The notes: generated by a model from the sequence alone, not told the origin. Shown: positions 34,672 to 44,111, counted from the first letter of the stretch. The stretch is 64,000 bases of DNA from DASZQY01 sp035548515 (GCA_035548515.1 DASZSW010000002.1:134860-198859); one strand, 5' to 3'. Program-made: numbers and translations.

Positions 34672-37600
34672 GTGCCGATCAAGAAGATTCTGGTTGCCAA
34701 CCGATCCGAGATCGCAATCCGCGTCTTCCGGGCCGCCACCGAACTCGGCATGGGCACGGTCGCCGTCTTCTCCGAGGAAGACAAGCTGGCGCTGCATCGT
34801 TTCAAGGCCGACGAGGCGTACCAGATCGGCAAGCGGCCCGACGGCACCACGATGGGGCCGATCGAGGCGTATCTCTCCATCCCCGAGATCATCCGCGTCG
34901 CGCGCGAGGCGCATGTCGATGCGATCCATCCGGGCTACGGGCTGCTGTCGGAGAACCCCGACCTTGCCGAGGCGTGCACCACCGCGGGCATCACCTTCAT
35001 AGGGCCGTCGCCCAACACGATGCGGCTGCTCGGCGACAAGGTCTCGGCCCGCAATCTCGCGGTCAGCGTCGGCGTGCCGGTCATGCCGGCGACCGACCCG
35101 CTGCCCGACGACATGGAGGTCGTGAAGGCCGAGGCAAAGAAGATCGGCTACCCGGTGATGCTCAAGGCGTCATGGGGCGGCGGCGGGCGCGGCATGCGCG
35201 TCATCCCCGACGAGGAGACGCTGGTGCGTGACATCGGCGCCGCCAAGCGTGAGGCGAAGGCGGCGTTCGGCAAGGACGACGTGTACCTCGAGAAGCTGGT
35301 GGAGCGGGCACGGCACGTCGAGGTGCAGATCCTCGCCGACAGCCACGGCTCCATCGTGCATCTGTTCGAGCGCGACTGCACCGTGCAGCGCCGGCACCAG
35401 AAGGTGGTCGAACGCGCGCCGGCGCCGTATCTCGACGAGGCCAAGCGGCAGGAACTCTGCGGCTACGCGGTCGCGATCGCCCACGCGGCAAAGTACAAGG
35501 GCGCCGGCACAATCGAATTCCTGATGGATGCCGACACGGGCGCCTTTTACTTCATCGAGGTGAACCCGCGCATCCAGGTCGAGCACACCGTGACTGAGCA
35601 GGTCACCGGCATCGACATCGTCAAAGCGCAGATCCACATCGCGGAAGGCGCCGCCATCGGCGAGCCGGAGTCGGGCGTGCCGCGGCAGGGCGAAATCCGG
35701 CTCAACGGCCACGCGCTCCAGTGCCGCATCACCACCGAGGACCCGGAGCAGAACTTCATCCCTGACTACGGGCGCATCACCGCCTATCGCGGCGCGACCG
35801 GCTTTGGCATCCGGCTCGACGGCGGCACGGCTTATTCCGGCGCGGTGATCACGCGGTTCTACGATCCGTTGCTCGAGAAGGTCACCGCTTGGGCGCCGAC
35901 GCCCGGCGAGGCGATCCAGCGCATGACACGCGCGCTCCGCGAGTTCCGCATTCGCGGCGTTGCAACCAACCTGACATTCCTCGAAAACGTCATCAAGCAT
36001 CCCAGTTTCCGCGACGCGAGCTACACGACCAGGTTCATCGATACGACGCCTGAGCTGTTTGCTTTCGTCAAACGGCGGGACCGCGCGACGAAGCTGCTGA
36101 CCTACATCGCCGACGTCACGGTGAACGGGCACCCGGATACGCGTGGCCGCACGAAGCCCGCCGCGGACGGGTTGACCGTGCCGCCGCCGCGGTTCGACGC
36201 CTTGCCGGCGGCGGGCACCAAGCAGCGGCTCGACCGCGACGGGCCGGAAAGTTTCGCCCGCTGGATGCGCGAGGAGAAGCGGGCGCTGGTCACAGACACG
36301 ACCATGCGCGATGCCCACCAGTCGCTGCTCGCCACCCGCATGCGCAGCTACGACCTCACGGCGATCGCGCCGGCCTATGCGGCGGCGCTGCCGCACCTAC
36401 TGTCATTGGAGTGCTGGGGCGGCGCGACCTTCGACGTGGCGATGCGGTTCCTCGCCGAGGACCCGTGGGAGCGGCTGGCGGATATCCGCGAGAAGGTGCC
36501 GAACCTGCTGTTGCAGATGCTGCTCCGCGGCTCCAACGCGGTGGGCTATGCCAACTATCCCGACAACGTCGTGAAGTTTTTCGTGCGCGAGGCCGCCAAC
36601 GCCGGCGTCGATCTTTTCCGCGTGTTCGATTGCCTCAACTGGGTCGAGAACATGCGCGTCTCGATGGACGCGGTGCGTGAGGCCGGCAAGCTCTGCGAAG
36701 GCGCCATGTGCTACACCGGCGACATCCTCGATCCCGACCGCGCCAAGTACAGCCTCAAGTACTACGTCGGGCTGGCGCACGAGTTGGAAGCCGCCGGCGC
36801 GCACATCATCGGCATCAAGGATATGGCCGGGCTGCTGAAGCCGGCCGCCGCGGCGAAGCTGGTGAAGACGCTCCGCGAGGAAAGCGGACTGCCGTTCCAC
36901 TTCCACACGCACGACACGTCGGGCATTGCGGCGGCGTCCATTCTTGCGGCGGTACACTCCGGTGTCGATGCCTTCGATGCCGCGATGGACTCGATGTCGG
37001 GCCTCACTTCGCAGGCGTGCCTTGGCGCGCTGGTCGAGGCGCTGGCCGACACCGACCGCGACACCGGGCTCGACCCGGAAGCGATCCGCAAGATTTCGTT
37101 CTACTTCGAGGCGGTGCGCAACAAGTACATCGCCTTCGAGTCGGATTTCCGCGCCGGTGCGTCCGAGGTCTATCTGCACGAGATGCCTGGCGGGCAGTTC
37201 ACCAACCTCAAGGAGCAGGCGCGCTCGCTGGGGCTGGAGGCGCGCTGGCACGAGGTCGCGCGCACCTATGCCGACGTCAACATGATGTTCGGCGACATCG
37301 TGAAGGTGACGCCGTCGTCCAAGGTCGTCGGCGATATGGCGCTGATGATGGTGGCGTCCGATCTCACGGTGAGCGACGTGCTCGATCCGCGGAAGGAAAT
37401 CGCCTTCCCCGAGTCGGTCGTGCAGATGATGCGCGGCGATCTCGGCCAGCCGCCGGGCGGATGGCCGAAGGATCTGCAGAAGAAGGTGCTGAAGGGCGCG
37501 ACGCCGATCACGGTGCGTCCGGGCTCGCTGCTGGCGCCAGCCGATCTCGAAGCGGAGCGTAAGGTCGCGGCCGAAAAGTCGGGCGTCGAGATCGACGACC

Positions 37601-38130
37601 GCGCGCTCGCCTCGTACGTGATGTATCCGAAGGTGTTCACCGATTTCGCCAGGGCGGCGGAGACCTATGGGCCGGTGTCCGTACTGCCGACGCCGGTGTT
37701 CTTCTACGGCCTGCCGCCGGGTGAGGAAATCTCGGTCGAGATCGAGCGCGGCAAGACGCTGGTGGTGCGCACCCAGGCGATCGGCGAGGTCGACGAGCAG
37801 GGCCACCGCCGCGTCTTCTTCGAGATGAACGGCCAGCCTCGCGTGGCCCGTGTGCCGGATCGCGCCCATGGCGGCACCAGCGCCGCGGCGCGGCGCAAGG
37901 CGGAGGAGGGCAATCCGCTGCACGTCGCCGCGCCGATGCCGGGCGTCGTCTCGACGCTGGCGGTGAAGGCGGGTCAGGCCGTGAAGGCGGGCGACATGCT
38001 TCTGTCGATCGAGGCGATGAAAATGGAAACCGCACTCGCCGCCGAGCGCGACGGCACAGTCGCCGAGGTCCTGGTCACCGCCGGCAGCCAGATCGACGCG
38101 AAGGACCTGCTAGTGGTGTTCGCGGCGTAG
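34672..38130 (+). CDS. pyc: Pyruvate carboxylase
   Basis: The product has 1152 residues, full-length, starting GTG behind GAGGGG. Biotin carboxylase occupies about 1-450: IKKILVANRSEIAIRVFRAA, the ATP loop SWGGGGRGMRVI, and FIEVNPRIQVEHTVTEQVTG. Carboxyltransferase (about 530-800) contains TTMRDAHQSLLATRMR, FRVFDCLNW, GIKDMAGLLKP and HTHDTSG metal ligands. A PYC/OADA conserved domain follows, and a biotinyl domain at about 1080-1152 has the biotin-accepting Lys1117 in EAMKMETA. It carboxylates pyruvate to oxaloacetate for anaplerosis and gluconeogenesis, consistent with a sugar- and organic-acid-using heterotroph. Alpha-4-type single-chain organisation as in rhizobia. Confidence 0.97.
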   Translation: MPIKKILVANRSEIAIRVFRAATELGMGTVAVFSEEDKLALHRFKADEAYQIGKRPDGTTMGPIEAYLSIPEIIRVAREAHVDAIHPGYGLLSENPDLAEACTTAGITFIGPSPNTMRLLGDKVSARNLAVSVGVPVMPATDPLPDDMEVVKAEAKKIGYPVMLKASWGGGGRGMRVIPDEETLVRDIGAAKREAKAAFGKDDVYLEKLVERARHVEVQILADSHGSIVHLFERDCTVQRRHQKVVERAPAPYLDEAKRQELCGYAVAIAHAAKYKGAGTIEFLMDADTGAFYFIEVNPRIQVEHTVTEQVTGIDIVKAQIHIAEGAAIGEPESGVPRQGEIRLNGHALQCRITTEDPEQNFIPDYGRITAYRGATGFGIRLDGGTAYSGAVITRFYDPLLEKVTAWAPTPGEAIQRMTRALREFRIRGVATNLTFLENVIKHPSFRDASYTTRFIDTTPELFAFVKRRDRATKLLTYIADVTVNGHPDTRGRTKPAADGLTVPPPRFDALPAAGTKQRLDRDGPESFARWMREEKRALVTDTTMRDAHQSLLATRMRSYDLTAIAPAYAAALPHLLSLECWGGATFDVAMRFLAEDPWERLADIREKVPNLLLQMLLRGSNAVGYANYPDNVVKFFVREAANAGVDLFRVFDCLNWVENMRVSMDAVREAGKLCEGAMCYTGDILDPDRAKYSLKYYVGLAHELEAAGAHIIGIKDMAGLLKPAAAAKLVKTLREESGLPFHFHTHDTSGIAAASILAAVHSGVDAFDAAMDSMSGLTSQACLGALVEALADTDRDTGLDPEAIRKISFYFEAVRNKYIAFESDFRAGASEVYLHEMPGGQFTNLKEQARSLGLEARWHEVARTYADVNMMFGDIVKVTPSSKVVGDMALMMVASDLTVSDVLDPRKEIAFPESVVQMMRGDLGQPPGGWPKDLQKKVLKGATPITVRPGSLLAPADLEAERKVAAEKSGVEIDDRALASYVMYPKVFTDFARAAETYGPVSVLPTPVFFYGLPPGEEISVEIERGKTLVVRTQAIGEVDEQGHRRVFFEMNGQPRVARVPDRAHGGTSAAARRKAEEGNPLHVAAPMPGVVSTLAVKAGQAVKAGDMLLSIEAMKMETALAAERDGTVAEVLVTAGSQIDAKDLLVVFAA

Positions 38131-38137
38131 CTGCGAG

Positions 38138-39121
38138 CTAGGCGCGATTCTTCTTCCGAAGGTGAAGGTCGCGAACCGTCGGGCCATGGCAGTTCTTGTA
38201 TTTCAGTCCGCTGCCGCAGGGGCAGGGCGCGTTGCGGCCGATGATCGCGAGAGACGCTGCGCCGGGCGAGCTTGCCGCAGGCGCGCGCTCGGACGACGCA
38301 GGCGCCCTGGGAAGGTTTACGACGAGCGGTCGCGGTGTCTCCCAGAAATGACGAAGCCAGACCTCGGAGCGATCGAGGCCGCGGACGTCGTCACCGGCGA
38401 AATACTTCAGCAGCCGGGCCGAGGGCATCCGGACGCGCTCGGTGTCGATCGTGGCACGGTCGTAGTGCCAGCCGCGCGCCAGCTCCTCGGCCGGATAAAT
38501 CCGGTTCCGATATTTGCTGCGGAAATGGTCGGCGCTTAGCCCGATATAGTGACGAAGCGGCAGGTTTTCCGGATAGACCCGAATCCCGGGGCCGGTAATT
38601 ACGTGGCCGCCGCTCCTCAGATTCGAGATGCCGGGGATGTTCTTGCAGCTGCGCACCAGGTTGAGGCGCAGCGGCTGATAGAAATAGTAGTGGCGCAGCA
38701 GCCGGTCGAAGGCTTTACCCTCGGCGCGGGTCTTTTCGTCGGTGGGCAGGAAGACGAATTCGTCATAGTTGATCGCGGTGAAACCTTCCGCATCGGCGCG
38801 TGCGATCGCATCGACCAGGCGCTCGCCCGGGCGATTGCTGTTGAAGATTTCATCGGGGCTGTTCAAGTGCAACCAGTCGGCAGTGAGAGTGTCGCGCATG
38901 AGGTGCGCGCGCTTCAGCAACTCGCCCAGACGGAAGGTGCCATCGAAGGGCGCGTGGTCGATGCGTTCCACCACGCCCGACGCTTCGAGGATGGCGCGGG
39001 TGCGGTCGGTCGAGTCATTGTCGACGACCGCGACGGTCAGGCCCTGCTCGCTCAGATGCTCGAGGCAACGCGGGAGGCAGGCCTCCTCGTTGCGGACGAT
39101 CATGATGGCGACAACTTTCAC
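38138..39121 (-). CDS. GT2-type glycosyltransferase with C-terminal SEC-C zinc motif
   Basis: The product has 327 residues. The N-terminus VVAIMIVRNEEACLPRCLEHL and VAVVDNDSTDRTRAIL is the nucleotide-sugar fold of family 2 glycosyltransferases. LHLNSPDEIF takes the place of the usual DxD-bearing strand, and a HFW aromatic patch follows. After a Pro/Ala/Ser linker the last 33 residues hold a SEC-C motif, GRNAPCPCGSGLKYKNCHG (295-313, ligands C300, C302, C311, H312), the zinc finger known from SecA and other proteins. This combination is unusual. The gene converges on pyc with 7 bases between stops. The sugar acceptor is unknown. Confidence 0.8.
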   Translation of the reverse strand: MKVVAIMIVRNEEACLPRCLEHLSEQGLTVAVVDNDSTDRTRAILEASGVVERIDHAPFDGTFRLGELLKRAHLMRDTLTADWLHLNSPDEIFNSNRPGERLVDAIARADAEGFTAINYDEFVFLPTDEKTRAEGKAFDRLLRHYYFYQPLRLNLVRSCKNIPGISNLRSGGHVITGPGIRVYPENLPLRHYIGLSADHFRSKYRNRIYPAEELARGWHYDRATIDTERVRMPSARLLKYFAGDDVRGLDRSEVWLRHFWETPRPLVVNLPRAPASSERAPAASSPGAASLAIIGRNAPCPCGSGLKYKNCHGPTVRDLHLRKKNRA

Positions 39122-39243
39122 GCTGCCAACTCTGCTTGCGACTCTGATGCTCGCCAGCCGGCAGCCAGCCAGCGGTACAGCGCGTCTAGCGTGTCCCGTA
39201 ACTAAAGCGGCGTAAAGCCCAATTCTTCACGATTCCCAGCGGT

Positions 39244-40116
39244 TTAGATCGTTACGCGTGCCTTGATGCGGTTGCCGGCCGGGTCCGTGGTCTCGAAGCC
39301 GCCCGGTATGTCGCGGACTTCACCGAGCCGAAAGCGCAGTGCCGCGAGATCGGCGGCCGTTGGCACGGCCAGCTCAAACCAGCGCAGGCCCGCGGAACCC
39401 GCCGGCGCCTGCGGCGCGCCGGTGCCCGCCCATGTGTTGAAGGCGATGGCATGGGGCACATAGCCGAGGCCGGCATCGCCCATGCGGAAGCGGCGGTTGA
39501 GCATTAGCGGTTCGAAGCCGACGCCATCGTCGCCGTAGTAGGCGGCAGCCTTGTCGAGATCGCCGACGTGCAGGTGGATGTGGCCGACGCGCGTGCCCGA
39601 TGGCAGCGACGCGCGGAGGTCGTCGGTCTGGCTCAGTTCACCGAGCAGCCCGCGGACGTCGATCGCCTCGCGGGCGGAGTGGCGGCGCCCATCGGCAGTC
39701 ACAGCGTAATACTCGTCGCCGTTCGATTTCATCACGCCGCGCGATGGCGTCTCCAGCGTCATCTCGATGCCGTTGCCGTCGAGATCCCAGAGGTAGACCG
39801 CCTCGGAGACGAGATGATCGGTCGGCGAGTTGGGGTATCGGTTGGCGATCAGCCGCGCGGTCACCCGCGCCAGTTCCCTGCGCGTCGGGACATGGATGGC
39901 GACGTGGTAGAGGCCGCTGGTGTTCTGCACCGCCGGGCGAACGGCGCCCGGCTCCAGCACGATCAGCGGCCGCCCGTCGGCTCCCAGGGTGATGCTGGCG
40001 GCGTCGCGCGCTATCTCACTGAGGCCAACAAGGTCGCGCCATACGGGCAGCGCCCGCTCCGCGTCGGTGACGGCGATGTGGACGGGACCGAGCGTTGTGG
40101 CGGCGGGAAGCTTCAT
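39244..40116 (-). CDS. VOC-family catechol-2,3-dioxygenase-like protein
   Basis: The product has 290 residues from the ATG at 40116. It has two vicinal-oxygen-chelate modules: GPVHIAVTDAERALPVWRDLVGL with LYHVAIHVPTRREL and YLWDLDGNGIEMTLE, then GHIHLHVGDLDKAAAYYGDDGVGF and WFELAVPTAADLAAL. The His/His/Glu metal ligands appear in each half. The pattern corresponds to the CatE-like subgroup of Bacillus and proteobacteria, annotated as catechol-2,3-dioxygenase but often uncharacterised; a glyoxalase-like or lactone-related role is also possible. It stands alone between the GT2 and extensin-like genes. Confidence 0.75.
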   Translation of the reverse strand: MKLPAATTLGPVHIAVTDAERALPVWRDLVGLSEIARDAASITLGADGRPLIVLEPGAVRPAVQNTSGLYHVAIHVPTRRELARVTARLIANRYPNSPTDHLVSEAVYLWDLDGNGIEMTLETPSRGVMKSNGDEYYAVTADGRRHSAREAIDVRGLLGELSQTDDLRASLPSGTRVGHIHLHVGDLDKAAAYYGDDGVGFEPLMLNRRFRMGDAGLGYVPHAIAFNTWAGTGAPQAPAGSAGLRWFELAVPTAADLAALRFRLGEVRDIPGGFETTDPAGNRIKARVTI

Positions 40117-40177
40117 GGGCCGGCTGATAGTCCGTGGCGGATCGCGCCACAAGCAGGCACCGCCAGGTGACCGGCAG

Positions 40178-41278
40178 CTAGTGGCAGTACAGGCCCTTGC
40201 TCGGACCCGCAGTGCGCCTCTGGATCATGTCGAGGTGGAAGTGATTGGAGTGGAACGAGTCCGAGCCGGGGCCAAGGACAGTGCTGAACGGCCCGCACGC
40301 GGATTTGCGTGTCTCCGCGAGAAAGGTCGCCGCGGTTTCGTCGTCCTCGTTGCCCCAGTCCTTCTCGACGTCCACCCAACGCTCGCCGACGCGGAAGGCG
40401 GAGATGTCGATGGCGTTGCCGTGGGCATGCTCGGAAATTTTCGTGTCCGGCAGGCTGTCGCGGTTGCGGCAGGCGTAGGACGCGGCGATGCGAAGGCCGG
40501 TGAGCGGCTCGCCGAATTCCTGCTGCACCTTCGGCTTCACGGTATCGTTCACCCAGTTCGCGAGCCGCTCGGCGAGATGGCAGTCGACGATCGCCTTGCT
40601 GGTGAATTTGATGTCGCCGCCGTCGAGCGCAGAGATGGCGACCGGATTTTCGATGCCGCAGTCGCCTTCGTCGCGGACCGGCGCGAGCGGCGTCGAGATC
40701 ACGCCAAGCTGAGCGATCGCCACGCCACACGCGCTGTCCACCGCGGGCGGCGGCTTCACCAGATCGGGCAGGGGGGCATCCGGAAGCGAGGCGACCTTGG
40801 GCGCAGGAGGCGCGGGTTTCGGCACCGGCTTGTCCACGTCGGGCAGCGGCCCATCTGGAAGCGAGGCGACTTTCGGCGGCGGTGGTGCGTCGGGCTGGAG
40901 TGTTGGCTTCTCGGTCAGCGCGGGCAGCAGGTCGCTCGGCCGGAGACGTGGGAGCGGCATGTCCTCGGTCGCGATGGCGTCAATGCCAGCGTCGGCGTCG
41001 TCGGGTTGGTAGCCGAGCCGGGGCACCGCCTCTGCGGTCGCCGGTCGCAGGTGCGGCAGCGGGACTTCCACCAGCGGCGTCTGCGGCTCCTGCAGCGCTG
41101 GAGACTGGGCGGCGGGTTTGCGCTTCACCTTCGGTGCGGTTCCGAACACGTTCGCCGGGTTGGCGAGAAAGCGCTGCACGAAATCGATCGGAGAAACCGC
41201 ATGTGCCGCGCTCGCTCCGGCCACAACGATGGCGGTGGCCAGCATGATTCGCGAAAAACGTGCGGCGCGAAGACTCAT
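40178..41278 (-). CDS. Extensin-like secreted protein with proline-rich repeats
   Basis: The product has 366 residues from the ATG at 41278; upstream frame to 41431 is not conserved. A Sec signal peptide (IMLATAIVVAGASAAHA) is followed by a Pro-rich region (about 45-175) with imperfect repeats of PLPxLRP and of PKVASLPDxPLPD. The C-terminal extensin-like domain (about 185-366) has conserved cysteines, TGLRIAASYACRNR, SEHAHGNAIDISAF and SNHFHLDM. The paired His/Asp motifs resemble D-Ala-D-Ala carboxypeptidase/LAS-type zinc peptidases, so a cell-wall role in the periplasm is likely. The family is widespread in rhizobia. No operon partner is obvious. Confidence 0.85.
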   Translation of the reverse strand: MSLRAARFSRIMLATAIVVAGASAAHAVSPIDFVQRFLANPANVFGTAPKVKRKPAAQSPALQEPQTPLVEVPLPHLRPATAEAVPRLGYQPDDADAGIDAIATEDMPLPRLRPSDLLPALTEKPTLQPDAPPPPKVASLPDGPLPDVDKPVPKPAPPAPKVASLPDAPLPDLVKPPPAVDSACGVAIAQLGVISTPLAPVRDEGDCGIENPVAISALDGGDIKFTSKAIVDCHLAERLANWVNDTVKPKVQQEFGEPLTGLRIAASYACRNRDSLPDTKISEHAHGNAIDISAFRVGERWVDVEKDWGNEDDETAATFLAETRKSACGPFSTVLGPGSDSFHSNHFHLDMIQRRTAGPSKGLYCH

Positions 41279-41366
41279 GGATGCGACACAAGCAGCAGAC
41301 CGTGGCCGATTCAAGTCTGCCGGCGGATTTGCGCTAGGCTGCCGCCTCGAAAGGGAGAGCCACGCG

Positions 41367-41780
41367 ATGCGAATGCTGATTGGCCGATGCCTGTGCGGGG
41401 CGGTCGAATACGAGGTGGCGGACGAATTCATGTACGCCGCCTACTGCCACTGCTCGCGCTGCCGCGCAGCCACCGGCGCGGCCGCGAAACCGTTTGCCGG
41501 TATCGCTGCCGGGAAACTGCGCGTCACCAAAGGCGACGACCGCCTGCTGGTTTATGGCACCCGCGCGCACGGCGATATTCGCTGCGCCGAATGCGGGTCG
41601 TTTCTGTTCTCCGCCATTGGCGAACGCGTGCACGTCTCGATGGGCACGCTCGTCGATGCGCCCTCCATCAAGCCGACGGAGCATATCTTCGTCGGATCGA
41701 AGGCGTCGTGGGACGTCATCGCCGATGACCTGCCGCAATATCACGGGCATGTCTCCGAGGGGCCACCGCTCAACCGCTAG
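41367..41780 (+). CDS. GFA-family (glutathione-dependent formaldehyde-activating-like) zinc protein
   Basis: The product has 137 residues. I chose the ATG at 41367, behind AGGGAGA, over an in-frame start 249 bases upstream that overlaps the divergent extensin gene. The fold's zinc ligands are visible: RCLCGAVEYEV (C8, C10), YCHCSRCR (C27, C29, C32) and IRCAECGSF. The family is named for glutathione-dependent formaldehyde-activating enzyme (Gfa), but most members have no proven catalysis and simply bind zinc and perhaps glutathione. Cytoplasmic, monocistronic. Confidence 0.85.
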   Translation: MRMLIGRCLCGAVEYEVADEFMYAAYCHCSRCRAATGAAAKPFAGIAAGKLRVTKGDDRLLVYGTRAHGDIRCAECGSFLFSAIGERVHVSMGTLVDAPSIKPTEHIFVGSKASWDVIADDLPQYHGHVSEGPPLNR

Positions 41781-41801
41781 GTCGGCGGACACGCGCATCG
41801 A

Positions 41802-42053
41802 TCAGCGCACACTGTTGCCGACATCGACGTCGAAGATGCCGTCGCGGCCATAGCGCACGGCCCCGCGGATTTCGCTGCGCGCGATGCCCATGTCTTTCAG
41901 CAGCGCGTCGGGATAGCGCGACAGCTCGCGGGCGGCGCGGGCCTGTTTGCGCCAGCGCACGATACGGCGGAATGCCTTCGCAACGAGCGAGCCGAACGCG
42001 GCGTCGCGCGTCGAAATCGCGGTTTCGGATTTCACAGGAATAACCAGGCTCAT
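41802..42053 (-). CDS. DUF1127-family small basic protein
   Basis: The product has 83 residues from the ATG at 42053, with GGAGAG 6 bases upstream; the frame to 42137 has a worse start. The C-terminal DUF1127 core is clear: WRKQARAARELSRYPDALLKDMGIARSEIRGAVRYGRD, given here as its shorter signature ELSRYPDALLKDMGIARSEI. DUF1127 proteins are short, Arg-rich and abundant in Rhizobiales; in some species they bind RNA or influence phosphate, carbon or sRNA regulation. This member has an N-terminal extension of about 40 residues. Confidence 0.85.
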   Translation of the reverse strand: MSLVIPVKSETAISTRDAAFGSLVAKAFRRIVRWRKQARAARELSRYPDALLKDMGIARSEIRGAVRYGRDGIFDVDVGNSVR

Positions 42054-42314
42054 GACAGTCTCTCCAGATAGCGATGCGGGGAGGCGCATCGGCCCTTTCA
42101 GGCGAGGGTCATGTAGGCCTGCTCGGTCCCCCGGCATTGACCGAAAGTCCGCCTTTCTTTGCCGCGATTTATTCTGTGATGCGGGTCACAGCGCCGGGCT
42201 CCGCCCGGGGGCATGTGTGCGCTCCGCCGCGGTCGTCCGATTGCGGCTATCCGCTCAATTCAGCGCAGGGCGCGGCCTTCAGGGACGCGTCACCCGCCAT
42301 TTGGAAACGCGACA

Positions 42315-43322
42315 ATGGATGTTCTCTCGGATGCACTTTCGACGGTGCGCATGACCGCCGCGATTTTCTTCGACGCGGCCTTCACCGCGCCGTGGGGCTT
42401 CAAGGCGCCGCGCGCGGAGACCTTCGCGGCCGATCTCGCGCCGGGCGTCGAGCACATCGTCATCTTCCACCTTCTCACCGAAGGCCATGCCGTCGTGCGC
42501 ATGGAAGGGGAGGAGGAGATGCACCTCGAGGCGGGCGACATCGTCATCGTGCCGCACGGCGACCCGTACACGATGTCCAACGGCAATCCTGCCGTCTGGC
42601 GCGACGGCACCGATTCGATCGGCCGCTACCGCGCTGGCGACGTAAGCACCGTCCACGCGGGCGGCGGCGGCGAGGTCGCGAAATTCGTGTGCGGATACTT
42701 CGGCTGCGAGCGTCAGGCGCTGCGCCTGTTTCTTGCCGGCCTGCCGCGCCTGATCAAGGTCAATTTCCGTGGCGACGATTCCGGCGCATGGCTGGAATCG
42801 GCGATCCGCCATCTGGTCCAGGAATCGGCCTCGGGGCGGCCGGGCAGCGTCGTGCTGTTGTCCAAGATGGCCGAAGCGCTGTTCGTCGAGGCGCTCCGCC
42901 GCCACATGGAGCAGCTGCCCGCGCAGCAGACCGGCTGGCTGGCGGGCGCCCGCGACCCCGTGGTTGGTGCGGCGCTGGCGCTGATCCACGGCCATCCGTG
43001 CCGGCAGTGGACATTGCCCGGGCTTGCCGCCGCGACCGGCAGCTCCCGCACCGTGCTGTCGGAGCGGTTCGCCCATTTCCTCGGAGAGTCGCCGATGACC
43101 TACCTGTCACGCTGGCGCCTGCGGCTCGCCGCGCAACTTCTCCACGGCGACCGTCGCACAATGGTGCAGGTGGCGATGGACGTCGGCTACGAATCCGAAG
43201 CGGCCTTCAATCGCGCCTTCAAGCGCGAGTTCGGCCTGCCGCCGGCGCAATACCGCAAGACGATGGCAGAGCAGATGGCCGGGCGCGCCGCGATGGAGTT
43301 CGGTCCGGCCCGCGTGGCGTGA
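42315..43322 (+). CDS. AraC-family transcriptional regulator with cupin domain
   Basis: The product has 335 residues from the ATG at 42315. The N-terminal cupin (about 20-150) includes HIVIFHLLTEGHAVVRMEGE and LEAGDIVIVPHGDPYTM, typical of AraC regulators that bind small polar ligands. The C-terminal double helix-turn-helix (about 235-325) contains WTLPGLAAATGSSRTVLSERF and the AraC signature VAMDVGYESEAAFNRAFKREFG. Upstream (42054-42314) is a 261-base gap shared with the DUF1127 gene. The convergent neighbour is 3-hydroxybutyrate dehydrogenase; the regulator's target is not evident. Confidence 0.85.
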   Translation: MDVLSDALSTVRMTAAIFFDAAFTAPWGFKAPRAETFAADLAPGVEHIVIFHLLTEGHAVVRMEGEEEMHLEAGDIVIVPHGDPYTMSNGNPAVWRDGTDSIGRYRAGDVSTVHAGGGGEVAKFVCGYFGCERQALRLFLAGLPRLIKVNFRGDDSGAWLESAIRHLVQESASGRPGSVVLLSKMAEALFVEALRRHMEQLPAQQTGWLAGARDPVVGAALALIHGHPCRQWTLPGLAAATGSSRTVLSERFAHFLGESPMTYLSRWRLRLAAQLLHGDRRTMVQVAMDVGYESEAAFNRAFKREFGLPPAQYRKTMAEQMAGRAAMEFGPARVA

Positions 43323-43328
43323 TGCAGC

Positions 43329-44111
43329 TCACGCCGCGCTCCACCCACCGTCCATGGGCAATAGCGCGCCGGTGATCGACTTCGCCGCGTCGCTCGCCAG
43401 GAACACGGCGAGCGCGCCGACCTGGTCGGTGGTGACGAACTGCTTCGTTGGCTGGGCGGCGAGGATCACGTCGTTCTTCACCTGCTCGGCGGAGAGGTTG
43501 CGCGCCTTCATCGTGTCGGGGATCTGCTTTTCGACAAGCGGCGTCCAGACGTAGCCGGGGCAGATGGCGTTGACGGTGATGTTCTTCGTCGCGACCTCCA
43601 GCGCCACCGTCTTGGTGAGGCCGGCGATGCCGTGCTTGGCGGCGACGTAGGCTGACTTGAACGGCGAGGCGACCAGCGCGTGCGCGCTCGCGGTGTTGAT
43701 GATGCGGCCCCAGCCCTTCGCCTTCATCTTCGGCAGCGCGGCGCGGATGGTCAGGAACGACGACGTCAGGTTGATCGCGATGATGGCGTTCCACTTGTCG
43801 ATGGGAAATTCATCGACCGGCGAGACGTGCTGGATGCCGGCGTTGTTGCAGAGGATGTCGACGGCGCCGAACTGTTTTTCGGCATCGGCGACCATCGCGG
43901 CGATTTCGTCGCCCTTCGCCATGTCGGCCGGCGAGTGGGTGACCGTAACGCCGTGATCCTTGGCGAGGCCGGCGCGGATTTTCTCGATCGCAGCGGGCTC
44001 ACCGAATCCGTTCAGCACGATGTTGCAGCCCTCGGCGGCGAAGGCTGTGGCCAGCCCCAGGCCGATGCCGGAGGTGGAGCCGGTGACGAGGGCGGTCTTG
44101 CCTTTGAGCAT
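43329..44111 (-). CDS. bdhA: D-3-hydroxybutyrate dehydrogenase
   Basis: The product has 260 residues, from the ATG at 44111. It is a classical SDR: TGSTSGIGLGLA cofactor motif, NNAGIQHVSPVDEFP, catalytic Ser142, Tyr155 and Lys159 (SAYVAAKHG), and ICPGYVWTPLVEKQIPD, whose Trp-Thr-Pro-Leu pattern and QxxTKQFV tail are characteristic of 3-hydroxybutyrate dehydrogenases. It interconverts D-3-hydroxybutyrate and acetoacetate with NAD in PHB breakdown, complementing phaA/phaB/phaR at 57.8-60.7 kb. It is divergent from an EamA transporter gene. Confidence 0.9.
   Translation of the reverse strand: MLKGKTALVTGSTSGIGLGLATAFAAEGCNIVLNGFGEPAAIEKIRAGLAKDHGVTVTHSPADMAKGDEIAAMVADAEKQFGAVDILCNNAGIQHVSPVDEFPIDKWNAIIAINLTSSFLTIRAALPKMKAKGWGRIINTASAHALVASPFKSAYVAAKHGIAGLTKTVALEVATKNITVNAICPGYVWTPLVEKQIPDTMKARNLSAEQVKNDVILAAQPTKQFVTTDQVGALAVFLASDAAKSITGALLPMDGGWSAA

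Noticed and set aside
36403..37923. Open minus-strand frame of 506 codons
   Set aside because: It is antisense to the pyruvate carboxylase gene and has no family features.
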